Source: Nymphaea colorata
Taxonomy: Eukaryota; Streptophyta; Magnoliopsida; Nymphaeales; Nymphaeaceae
NCBI RefSeq assembly: GCF_008831285.2
Contig: NC_045151.1
Span: 8,844,571 to 8,908,570 of the forward strand
Length of the DNA: 64,000 nucleotides
Reading direction: 5' to 3'
Shown here: piece by piece, positions 37,380 to 49,300 of the stretch
How the letters are laid out: every line of letters starts with the position of its first letter
Position numbering within the stretch: the first letter of the stretch is position 1
Made by a program: the position numbers and the translations under genes
The notes under the pieces: generated by a model
What the model was told of the DNA's origin: nothing
Database searches by the model: none
What the model saw: only the letters and a program-made list of their open reading frames with translations

Positions 37380-40300
37380 AATTAGAATAATTTATGTTTC
37401 TAGTTGGTTCTTTGCAATATTTAATAGTTAGGAGGTCTCTTTAAACATTCCTCTATTTTCTGTAAATCTCTCTTCAACCCTAACCTCTTTATTATGGAGA
37501 TTAGGGTTAGTGAATGAAGTTACGTTTTCTCTCTCTAAGGCTGCCGGCTGTAACATGGTATCAGAGCCGGCGATCTCCACCCTTCTCCGCCGGCGGCTAT
37601 CGTGATTTTCCGGCGACCCCTTCTCCTCTTCCTCTCCCATCTCTTCCCACTTCTTCTCTTCCTCTATCCTTCCTTTCTCTCTTCTCTCTGCTGATCGAAA
37701 GATAGTGAAGCAGCGTGAAAGGGGAACCTAATCACATGTGAAAGGTATTTGTGATTAGGTCCCCAACGTGGATGTACTGGAGCGTAAGCAACTGCGTGAG
37801 TTGCAGTGGAAAGTTGTAAGCCAGATCTAGCTTCGTGGATGAATAGCAGCACATGGACTCCATTATTATTCAGATCTAGGCCCATGGGAAGCGTAGCTGC
37901 ATGTGGATTCAGTTCAGATCTGGGCTCGTGGAAGATTAAATGCACGTGGACCATATTCTTATCATATTTTTTATGACTGTGGAAAAGTGGCTGCAAGTAG
38001 AGTAGCTGCACATTGGGTATATTTTTTTATCAGATTGAATGTCTGTTTTATAATCTAGTGGACTGATTTGGAACAACAAAGTTTTTTTATATGCATATGT
38101 GGATACGTAGAAGCCTGGTGGACTGTTTTGAACAACAAGTTCATATATTCCTGTTCATTTATTGATTGTTGTGATTGGTAGACTGATTTGAACAACAAAG
38201 TTTTTTTTATATGCATATGTGGATACGTAGAAGCCTGGTGGCCTGTTTTGAACAAGAAGTTCGTATATTCTTGTTCATTTATTGATTGCTGTGATTGGTG
38301 GACTGATTTGCTGAGCAGCAAGTTCACAGAAATTCTTTTTAAGGACTGCTTTTGGTGCAAGAAAAAATATATATATATATCTGCTGCCTAAGTTTTCTCA
38401 AGTTGATTGCTGCACGCTATACTCTTGATTGTATCATAGTGCAACCAGATTAAGATCACATTGTCAAGTCATGCACTATGGCCGCTGAAGGCAAGACAGA
38501 GACACAATATGAGCATAAGAACTAAGGCAATCTCTTTTCTTATGGCTCTACTGTAAAGTTAGATGCTCCTAAGTTGGAAGACAGATGTTGGGATAAGCTT
38601 GGTCGTCCTTCCGCTATACCCCTAGGAAAAGGTGTTGCATCTAAGCAGGGCAAGAATTCATTACAGTCTCCTATTGGATCCATCCAGGCAGCTTCATCAG
38701 TAGTAGAGGGGTCTTTACCTTCTTTCAATCCTGAGACTGTGACTGTGAATATCAAACAAGTCAGAGTATGAGGAGTTCTTAGCACACAGATCTACTCAAC
38801 CGTCGGCCTCTACAGTTATGATAGACAGTGCTATGTCTGTTGATACTGCTCCACATGATACATGTACTACTTGGATTATTGATTCAGGAGCATCGAGACA
38901 CTTTTGTAGTAGGCCTTCTATGTTTATCGTGCTACACTCATTACCTCAAACACGTCATGTGAGACTTGCAGATGGTAGATGGTCTCCTATTATGGGTTAT
39001 GGAGATATTAAGATTTCTCGGTCTATGACAATTTCTAATGTGTTATATGCTCCTAAGTTTCCCACTAATCTTTTATCAGTTGGACAATTGATTAATGATT
39101 TACATTGTCGAGTTACATTTGACTCCGGTGTATGTTCATTTCAGGACTTGCAAACTGGGAAGACGATTGGTGGAGGCTATGAGAAAGGGAGCATCTACTT
39201 CCTGTCTAATTCTGTAGGTATTGCAGTCGTCTCGACTTCTTCATTGTCCTCCTCCTTCCAGTGGCATCTCAGACTTGGTCATTCATCTGTCTCCAAGCTC
39301 CGTCACCTACTTCCTCATCTATCAGTTCTAGAGTAGTTCCAGTGTGAGGCCTGTCAACTTCGCAAGCACACTCGTAGCAGTTATTCATCGAGTCTTAGTC
39401 CGTCCAGTTGTGAACTATTTGATCTTCTTCATGTTGATGTGTGGGATCCTAGCAGAGTTGCTAGTAGGTCTAGATTTTGTTATTTCCTCGTCATTGTTGA
39501 ATGTTGATGATTATTCTCGAGTCACTTGGGTTTTTCTTTTGAAAGAAAGGTCTGAGGTCATATGTACTCTCAAGAACCTTATTATTGAAATAAAGACCCA
39601 GTTTGGTATTCTTGTTAAAAGCGTTCGCACTGATAATGCTCTTGAGTTCAAGGCATCTACCTTAATGAAATTTTACTCTGATAATGGCATTTCTCCTCAG
39701 TTTACTTGTCCCCATACCTCCCAGCAAAATGGAGTAGCGGAGCGGAAACATCGCCAACTTTTAAATGTGACACGCTCCCTAATGCTTCATACTAATCTAC
39801 CTGTATATTTTTTGGGAGATGTCATCCTCACTGCCTGTTACTTGACCAACCGTATACCCTCATCCTCCATTGACAACAAGGTTCCCATTAAACTTGTGTA
39901 CCCACAACGATCCTTGTTTCCAGTAGCTCACAAAGTATTTGGTTGCACATGCTTCATTCACATACTTGGACCCACACATGATAAATTGAGTGTCCAAGCC
40001 ATTAAGTGTATCTTTATTGGCTACTCCAGAAATCATAAAGGTTACAAATGCTTTGACCCCTTGACTCAAAAGGAGTATATCAGTGCGGATGTGACATTCT
40101 TTGAGTCTCAACCTTATTATAGTTCCTCACCTGCCTCTACTAAGATGCCATTGTCATCTTACCCACTACCTATTCCTCCTATTCCTTTGGAGTCATTCCC
40201 TTACGAGTCTCCTTCTGGAGATTCTCCCGTTGTAGTGTCCAAGTTTCGTGATCCTCCGCTGGTCTGCACACGTCGACAGGACCCTTCTCATGATCCTTCC

Positions 40301-43300
40301 CCAACCGCTTCTCAGGAGGTAAGTACATCTGAAGTGAGTATACCTAGTCCATCTGATCTCTGTCAGGACTTACCTATTGCTCTTCGTAAAGGCAAGCGAC
40401 AATGTACTCTGCATCCTATATCTCATTTTGTTTCTACTGACGGTGTTGGTAAAAGTATGCAATAGTTTATTCAAGCTCTGGCGGCCCATGCAGTTCCTAC
40501 TTGTCACCAACAGGCCTTATTAGATACCCAATGGAGACAAGCTATGCAAGAAGAGATGGATGCATTAGTTCAGCAAGACACTTGGGAACTTGTTGATCCT
40601 CTTCCTGGTTGTGACATTGTTGGCTCCAAGTGGGTATTCACAGTGAAATATAATTCTGATGGTTCTATGGAAAGATACAAAGCTCGGTTGGTTGCTAAGG
40701 ACTACACACAGACTTACGGGATTGATTTCTTCGAGACTTTCTCTCCTGTTGCTTGGTTGGGGACCATTCGTCTTATCATCTCTGTGGTTGTACGCCATGA
40801 CTGGCACATGTACCAGCTTGATGTCAAAAATGTTTTTTTGTATAATGATCTCGATGAGACTGTCTATATGCAACAACCACCACGGTTTGAACGACAGGGG
40901 GAGTGTGGAAAAGTGTGCAAACTGAAGAAAGCTATTTATGGACTCAAGCAGAGTCCTCGTGCTTGGTTTCACAAGTTCTCTGAGGTAGTCTCAAACTGTG
41001 GCTTTGCGAGATCCCCTCTTGATCATTCTCTGTTTATCAAGAAGAATTCCAGGGGTATGACCGTTCTAGTGGTTTATGTTGATGATATTATCCTGACAGG
41101 TGATTCCGATCAAGAAATTTCTCATACAAAGTTGTTCCTTCAAAAACACTTTGTGACGAAAGATCTTGGTCAACTACGATATTTCTTGGGAATAGATGTG
41201 GCTCGCAACAGGGAAGGTGTAGTTTTCTCTCAACGAAAGTATTTTTTGGATTTATTGCAAGACACCGGGATGCTAGGAGCTAAACCGACCAATCTACCTA
41301 TGAATCCACGCATACATCTTCATGATGACGAATCAGAATTAGTCGATTGTCGATCATACAGGTCTCTTATTGGAAAGCTCCTCTATGTTACCGTGACCAG
41401 ACCAGACGTTAGATTTGCAGTGGGGAAACTAAGTCAATTTATGAAAAGACCCAGGAAAGTTCATTGGGATGCTGCTTTAATGGTGGTCAAATATCTGAAA
41501 TCATCTCCTGGTAAAGGACTTTTGTTCACAAAAGGCAAGACCCTGGAGGTGGAAGCCTATAGTGATGCTGACTATGCTAGCTCAGTCGAAGACATGAAAT
41601 CTACCACAGGATTCTGTGTATTTGTGGAGGGCAAACTTATATCCTGGAGAAGCAAAAAGCAAGGTGTGGTGTCAAGATCTAGTGCAGAGAGCTATGGCTT
41701 AAACTGCCGCTGAAATGACTTGGGCTAAATCCATGCTATCTAGTCTAAGTGTGTCGATTATGCTTCCCATGAAGATGTATTGTGACAATCGAGCAACCAC
41801 ATACATTGCGAATAATCCAGTTTTCCATGAGAGAACTAAACATATTGAAGTGAACTGCCATTACATTCAGGATCTCGTTCAAGGAGGAATCATAACCACC
41901 ATTCATGTATCATCAAAAGATCAAGTTGTAGATGTCTTCACTAAAGCTCTTCCTATTAGTGACTATTCTAGATGTTGTGACAAGCTGAGCATGATTAATA
42001 TGTATGCTCCAGCATGAGGGGGAGTGTTGAATTAGAAGAGTTTATGTTTCTAGGTGGTTCTTTGCAATATTTAATAGTTAGGAGGTCTCTTTAAACATTC
42101 CTCTATTCTCTTTAAACATTCCTCTATTTTCTGTTGATGTACTTTGTAAATCTCTCTTCAACCCTAATCTCTTTATTATGGAGATTAGGGTTGGTGAATG
42201 AAGTAATCTCTAAGGCTGCCGGCTGTAACAATTATAACATGGACTAGCAAGTCCCACTATAGTACAAATATAACAGGTATGTTATTGATAATAACCCACA
42301 TGTGTAAAAGAAAGGACATGTTAAAACAATGGAGGCACCTAAGAGGTCGTTTGATTGCTGTTCATTGGGACAGGACAAACAGGACGTTCTGTCCATTACA
42401 CCACTATCCTGTTCTCATGGACAATGGTGTCCTTTGTCCACCGTTTGATGATTTTAAGAACAAAACATTCTGTTCTTCTTGTCCGGCGTTTGTTTCGCGT
42501 GTGTCTATTTTGTCTGTCTTGTCTGATGTTTGTTTTTGTTCTGTCGATGTTTGTGTCTTTATGTTCCAATCAAATTGTTAGATTTTTTTTTAATTCAATA
42601 CACAAGTGGCCTTAATGATAAGATTTTGACTGATTTCCATAAGTGTTTAGGCAACTAAAGATCATGTTATTAATGCTCATGTGAAATTTAATACAATCAA
42701 TTTACCCACACTAAAAATATATGCTCGTATACATATGATGAGCACTAGCGTGAAGCATGCTCCCTTTAATCTTAATAGAAGGACTTGTTTTAGTTAAAAA
42801 AGAATTATCACAGGACAACAAATAATAAATTACGAAGAAGAAGGAGTGGTTTCTACATGTTCGTCGCTGAGTCACTTTGTCATGAAAATTGAAGCAGAAA
42901 TACATGGTTATTCCATGATATAAATTTACATCACATAATCACCACTGAAACCTATTTGGCACCTGAGCTATCTGGCTTGTGGTAGATAAGAAGTCGATAG
43001 AAATGAGCTGGAAAATTCATAAGAAAATGATGATGAATGTTGAACCTCATCCTCCTTCAGTTGGTTTACTACATCACTCATGTGTGGCCTTGAATGAGAT
43101 GGTTGAGAGGTGCATGACATGGCTATGTCTGCAACTTTCCAAATGGAGTTCACATCATATTGTCCCCTCAGCTTAAGGTCTGCATCACTGGATGTTCCCC
43201 TAGTTAGTCTTGGTGTTACCCACTGAACTATATGAAAAGGCTCTCCAGATACATCAAACATTGGAGGATATCTAGTCATGAGCTCGAAGAAAACCACACC

Positions 43301-46300
43301 GAAGCTATAGACATCGCTCTTCTTGGTGACCAGGTCTTCTTGGTGACCAGATTTGTACTGTAGTACCTGCAAAATCTGTTACTTTTGCTTCCATTTTTGC
43401 ATTTAAAAGAATATTTGATGTTTTCACTTCCCTGTGAATGATTGGTGGATTACATCCGGAGTGTAAGTACTCCAATCCTGCACTAAAAAGAAGGTCAATT
43501 TTTCAAGAATTTCAGTTGATAACGAGGAAGTATTGATAAGACAAGAGGGCTCCCCGATGGAAATAATGGAGAACTAGGACCTCTTGCAATGCTCAGTGCA
43601 TCCTGAAGTCTCTGCTCAACCATGTTAGAAACGCAGATGTGCTAGCCTTTCCTGCAACAGAGGAAACTTAGTATATAAAAATTAACTTGAATCGCTTTTT
43701 CAATTTGTGTTAGTTTGAAGTTATTTCCAACCTCATAGACTTCTCTACTATTTATGATCACTTCAAACTAATAAGATATTAATCCTTTTTTCAAGGACAA
43801 ACTGAGGTTGGAAAGACCCCTACCAGCTTATGCCAAGAGATGTCAATCCCTCTATTAAGGTGGATGGATCTCTTGTTGGCAAATGGAAATAAAAAATTTA
43901 TTAACAACAAACCCTTCTTTTTCCAGCATCTACACATTATTGTCACCGGTCAGGATTCAACGAAGTTCTTAAGACCAGCAATGGTATGGTTCATGATTTC
44001 AATATCATGAGGCCACCAATACTGGACTGATTACAAGCCTAATTGGCCAATATGACCTACCTGAGAGCAGCTGCCTTAGATCCCCCCCACTCATGTTCTC
44101 ATAGAGAAGAATCAGACGTCCACCTTCCTCACAGTAGCCAACAAAGGGGACTAAGCATTTGTTGTGAAATGTAACCAGTAGCTTCACCCAAAATGAGCTA
44201 CAATTCAAAGTCACTAAACATATGCAATATCAACTGAAAACATAGTGAAGCCAAAACAGACCTTTGCCTGCAACTCCTTGGTTCCTTGTGACAGTGAATT
44301 CTTTAGCACCTTGACAGCAAGTTCATGACCATTTTTAAGTCGTCCATAGTATAGACTGTCAGGTCCTCCTTCACCAATTACTTTCTCAAAATTGTTGGTT
44401 ATTTTCACTATCTCTGCATAAGGGAAACCAAGCTTGATTTCTGGTTCTAGAAGAACCACTTTAGGTTTACCATTGCATTCCTAGAGAGATGCGGGCAGTG
44501 ATCCATTCAATTGATTGAGAGTCAAGTTTCTGCTGCATATTATGCACTTATAAGCAGCTGAAATTCGATGCAAGATTAATCAGGTGAAAATAAAACTGTA
44601 AGGTTTTTGCCGCAGTTGCAACAATTACAAACAAGCTTCTCAAAGCTACATCCTGGTGAAAACCACACTTGATCTGTACTTACAACTGCTTCAGATTGGG
44701 AAGATTTCCAAGGAGTTTAGGAATGCCTCATTCGGTATCCCCTTTCAAACAAATCTACATCCTTCTTCAAAGAAAACCCTTGAACCACAGAGGGCAAAGA
44801 AGATGCCAAAGACGGAAGGAAAAGAAAGAGAACATGCAACATAGGGGTTTGAGAGCTTAAGTTTCCCTGCAACGCTTGTAGGAGATGCTGCGTCGGTTCA
44901 CGAAGAAGAAGAACACCATAAAACCCCTCTGCTGCCGCCGGAAATGCATGCTTAAAATGGGCGGAGGGATAGACAAGGGTGGAAAAAACGAGCAGAGAGA
45001 GAGAGAGAGAGAGATTGAGTTTACCTTATCACCACTGCCCAGGAGCCGCTGGAAGATGCTCTACTGAGGAGCTTCTTGAGGACGCCCGCTGAGGAGCTGC
45101 AAGCGATGCGGCAAGAGGAAACGAATAGACTCTGTCCGGCGGTCGCCCTCTCGCAGAGACGGAAGAAAACGAGAGAAACAGAAAGGATCGGGCGACGGAG
45201 GAGAAGGAGATAAACAGGAAGGCTAGGGCAGCTCGGGGCGGAGACGGAGGAGAAAGGCAGCGTAGACGGGGGTGGAGATGGAGGAGAACTGGAGAAGGAG
45301 AAAAAGACGATGACGTCGAGGGCTCGGGCGCTCTGGGTTGTCGGGGGATGGAAGAGTTCTGTCCGTTTCGAGGGTTAGCTCGGAACGGCATGGAACAAGA
45401 AAACTATTTATACTCATGTCTAGTTGTCCGTCGTGTCCAGCCTGTTCGGTGGACAGCGTTTGATCAAATATTTGATTAGACAGGACACGCGTGTCCTGTT
45501 CCGCGTGTCCTGTGGCCATCAAACGACCTCTAAGAGTATCTGGATCCAGATCCTGAAGTTGACATTCACATTCTAACATATTACTAGCCTTATCAGAGTA
45601 AATACAAACTGCAACTAAGAATAAAACAAGCACCATCAAACATCACATAGAAGAATAATTTTCTGAAACACAATTTTCTTTCTTTTTCTCCTAATGCTTG
45701 CCAATCCCTCATTAAATATCTAAATGTTCCCATTACACCCTTTATGAAAATGTACCTTCAACTAAGCCAAAGTAGTGAAATCATCCTAGCACCTAACAGA
45801 ACAAGTCCAAAGTCCATGCTTCCTACATGACAGAAATTTTGAGAAAAGATGCAACTTATGTCAAGTAAGTCAAAGTGAAATTATTTCAGAAATAACAGTT
45901 AAACATTACAGGACAAAGTCCATAGTCCACACTTTTGTGGTCTATCGAAATGCAAACACTAGATAATGACATCTAACACTGATAGGTTGGCAGCAGTAAA
46001 TATAAAAGTTAAAAGAACAGTAACCCAAAAACCAACTATAATCAACTTTTTAAGCAAAGTCACCTTTGCTCGTCTGAAGAATGAAACAAAATCATCATCT
46101 GCAAGCTGACCTATGCACCATTGGACCCATATAACATCATACCTTCCAACTTCTGGGGTGAAATCCTGTCATAGAAACTAAACTTTATAGTCAGTGACAG
46201 ACCTCACATTAGAAAAGATGATCAAGAGAAAGATACACTACCTGCAAAGACACACAAAAGAAGTTCACAGCCCTGTGCATTTCAGAATCTAACTCCTTTT

Positions 46301-49300
46301 CCACAGCTAAACTTTGACGAGCCGTCTCTAGGAAATGTGAAACTGGTTCAACCAGATCAACCTAATCCAAATTATATTGTACCATAAACCGTTTAAGAGA
46401 AAACAGCACCCCGGAGCTTCCAAAATTCAAGAAGAACAAACCCAAGAAGGAAAAGGCAAAAGGACACATAGTAGTGAGGAAAAAAGCCAACAAAACTATA
46501 GAAAACAGATCAATTAGTAAAAGTACTAACTGATTTGGGAGTGAATACACAGCTTCTGAGAGAAAATACAATAACTGCCGAATATTAAGACATCTTTTCT
46601 TCAACAAAGGTTTTTGGCTAACTGATTTTGGACAAATTCAGCTGTTGAAGGGAAATACAACGGTATAACTGCTGAATATGGAAACAGCCTTTTCATCCAC
46701 GTTTCTGAAAGTTCAACATTTGAAGATCTGGCATCGTAAATTCTCCAACCACTGGAGATGACCACAAGGTAAAGATGAGGACATAACCAGCAAATGTGGT
46801 TAGAAAAAGAAACTGGACATGATAAGGTTTCATTACCAAAGTTACATTTTTTTTACGAAAAATGTTGTTTTAACAAAGAGCAACCAAAGGAACTGGAACA
46901 CTAAGTAAAACTAGCAAAATAATTTACCAAATAACTTCTTTAGATGGTCTTTTCACATAAAAATATCAAAAAAAAAAAAAAAAACATTTCCAACAAAGCA
47001 ACAAGAGATGCCCTTCAGCAGCCAACCATAAAAATGCAGGAATCAGCAAGAAGTGTTAATCAGAAACATCATATCAAAAGCAAGCAAATGGGGAAAAAGT
47101 GTGATATATCTGTTGTTACCTCATTAAAATACCTAAGGAGAAGATTCTTTGTAACTCTTCCAATACCAGAACCACAATCTACACAAAATGTTACGCACTG
47201 GTCAGGACCTATAAAAAGACCTAATATGACCAATAAGACACTACCAGCTGAAAATGAATATAGGAAGTTGATTACTCAAATTTCAACCCATTTTTCAGCA
47301 GACTTGATTACCATTTGCCATGATAGACATTCCCCATTGCACTAGAAAACACACACAAAATGAGACACCCTAGCAAGTCCATTTTTGCCAATATGAATAT
47401 TTCAACCAGAATACCTGATCAACTAAAGATCATCAAGAGGAAATATTTACTGAATAACCTTGGCAAAAAACCTCGGTTCATTGATGCTTTCATTTGTAAC
47501 TGTAGAAACACGAAAAATAGGAAAAAGAATACGATGAACACGATGTAACGTGGAAAAACCCTCAACAAGAGGGAAAAAACCACGGATGAGGAAGAACTGG
47601 TGCCCACTAGCAACCAGACTCTCTCTCTCTTAAGATTTCATTCACACCCAAAAATTAGGGTTACCAAGATACAAGTAGAGTCTCAACAGGCCTAAACAGG
47701 AGCACACACTGGACCGGGTCCAGACCCAAACCCGTACATTAAAACACGTCAACACTCCCCATCAAGTTGGGCATACAGATCAAACATGTCCAACTTGGAT
47801 ACATTTCTCTCAAATGAAGTTGAAGACAAGGCTTTGGTCAGGACATCAGCTCTTCAGATCTCATATAAGGAAGTACAAGTTCTTTAGCATCAATTCTTTC
47901 TCGAATGAAATGCCGATCAATCTCAACATGCTTTGTTCTGTCATGAAGCACAGGGTTGTTGGCCAAGTTGATTGTTGACTTGTTATCGCAATACATCTTC
48001 ATTGGTTCTTCAACTTTTATACTAATATCAGTCAACAATATTTTCAGCCACAAAAGCTCAGAAACTCTCATAGCAACAGCTCTGCATTCTGCTTCAGCAC
48101 TGGAACAAGAACAAACGTCTTGCCTCTTACTCCTCCACACCATGAGATTCCCTCCCAAATAGATACAATAGCCAGAGGTGGACCTCCTAGTGTCAATACA
48201 GCCTACCCAGTCTGCATCTGAATAACCTTCAATCCCAAGAGCGTCTTGCTTAACATACAAGAGACCTTTGTCAGGATTCCTCTTCAAGTAGCATAAGATC
48301 CTGTCGACAGCCTTCAAGTGAGCATCCATGGGAGCATGCATGAACTGACTCATCACATTCACAGCAAAGGTAATATCAGGTCTAGTGAGAGTAAGATAAA
48401 TCAACTTCCCTACAAGACATTGATATCTTCTTTTGGCCTCTTCACAGAGAGGCTCCCCATCTCTAAGACTTAGCTTATGGCCAGCATCTAGAGGAGTAGA
48501 AGCTAGTCTACACCCCAGTTTCCCGGTCTCCTTTAACAAATCTAGAGTGTACTTCCATTGATTGAGCACGAGGCTAGTCCCAGACCTAGCAATTTCAATG
48601 CCAAGGAAATATTTCAACTTACCAAGGTCCTTGAGATCAAACTCGATCGCCAACAGTTTCTTTAACTTAATTATTTCATCTTCATCATCACCTGTAACAA
48701 TCATATCATCAACATATACCAACAAAATAGTAACCTTTTGCTCATTTCTCTTCACAAAGAGTGTATGATCTCCATTCCCTTGATGGTATCCACATTGTCT
48801 CATGACAAGTCTAAGTCGTTCAAACCATGCTCGAGGAGATTGTTTGAGCCCATATAAAGCTTTCCTTAGCTTGCAACATTTTCCAGGTTCCTCATATCCT
48901 GGAGGCATACACATATATACTTCCTCTTCAAGGTCTCCATTGAGAAAAGCGTTCTTGACATCAAGTTGGTACATCTTCCACTCCTTCATCACAGCTAAGG
49001 AGATAATGACTCTAACAGTCTTCATCTTCGCAACAGGAGCAAATGTCTCAAAGTAATCAATCTCATATTTTTGACTAAACCCCTTGGCCACAAGAAGAGC
49101 TTTGTATCTTTCAACACTTCCATCTGGTTTGTACTTGATGGTGTAGACCCACTTAGATCCAACCAAGTGAGCCGCCTCAGGAATCTTTACAACTTCTCAT
49201 GTCATGTTTCTTCTCAGGGCTTCCATCTCTTCTTGCATTGCATAAGTTCACTTGGGATCACTCTGAGCCTCAGCAACATTCCTGAGAATCATAGCCAAAG

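Larger units (their letters stand above)
37375..42230 (+). mobile_element. Ty1/copia retrotransposon with both LTRs, gag largely deleted
   Basis: 5' LTR 37375-37555, PBS at 37556, degraded gag-pol, polypurine tract 42016-42024 and 3' LTR 42025-42230, total 4.86 kb. LTRs run TGTTGAAT...TGTAACA. No matching 5-bp target duplication was seen (ATATA left, ATTAT right), perhaps because of the AT run. It lies in NTM1 intron 5 on the opposite strand and cuts the old hAT transposase relic. Confidence 0.92.
42343..45530 (-). mobile_element. PIF/Harbinger-like TIR element carrying receptor-kinase fragments (Pack-type candidate)
   Basis: Both ends begin GAGGTCGTTTGAT in inverted orientation and are flanked by TAA (42340-42342 and 45531-45533), the 3-bp TWA target duplication of PIF/Harbinger elements. 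Subterminal zones share GGACAGGAC / GTCCTGTC words. The interior has no transposase but holds a spliced LRR receptor-kinase pseudogene and an upstream TATA box and pyrimidine-rich exon. The superfamily call rests on the short TIR and TSD only. Confidence 0.7.

Noticed and set aside
37370-42235. Target-site duplication of the copia element at 37375-42230
   Set aside because: The flanks ATATA and ATTAT do not match, and the AT microsatellite on the left makes any match meaningless.
42968-43372. A functional receptor kinase gene
   Set aside because: No signal, ectodomain or transmembrane segment, an in-frame stop in the LRR exon, HRE and DFA in place of HRD and DFG, and the activation segment is missing.
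45223-45639. 138-codon minus-strand open frame across the right end of the TIR element
   Set aside because: It crosses the element boundary into intron DNA and is a shadow of the GC-rich exon in another frame.
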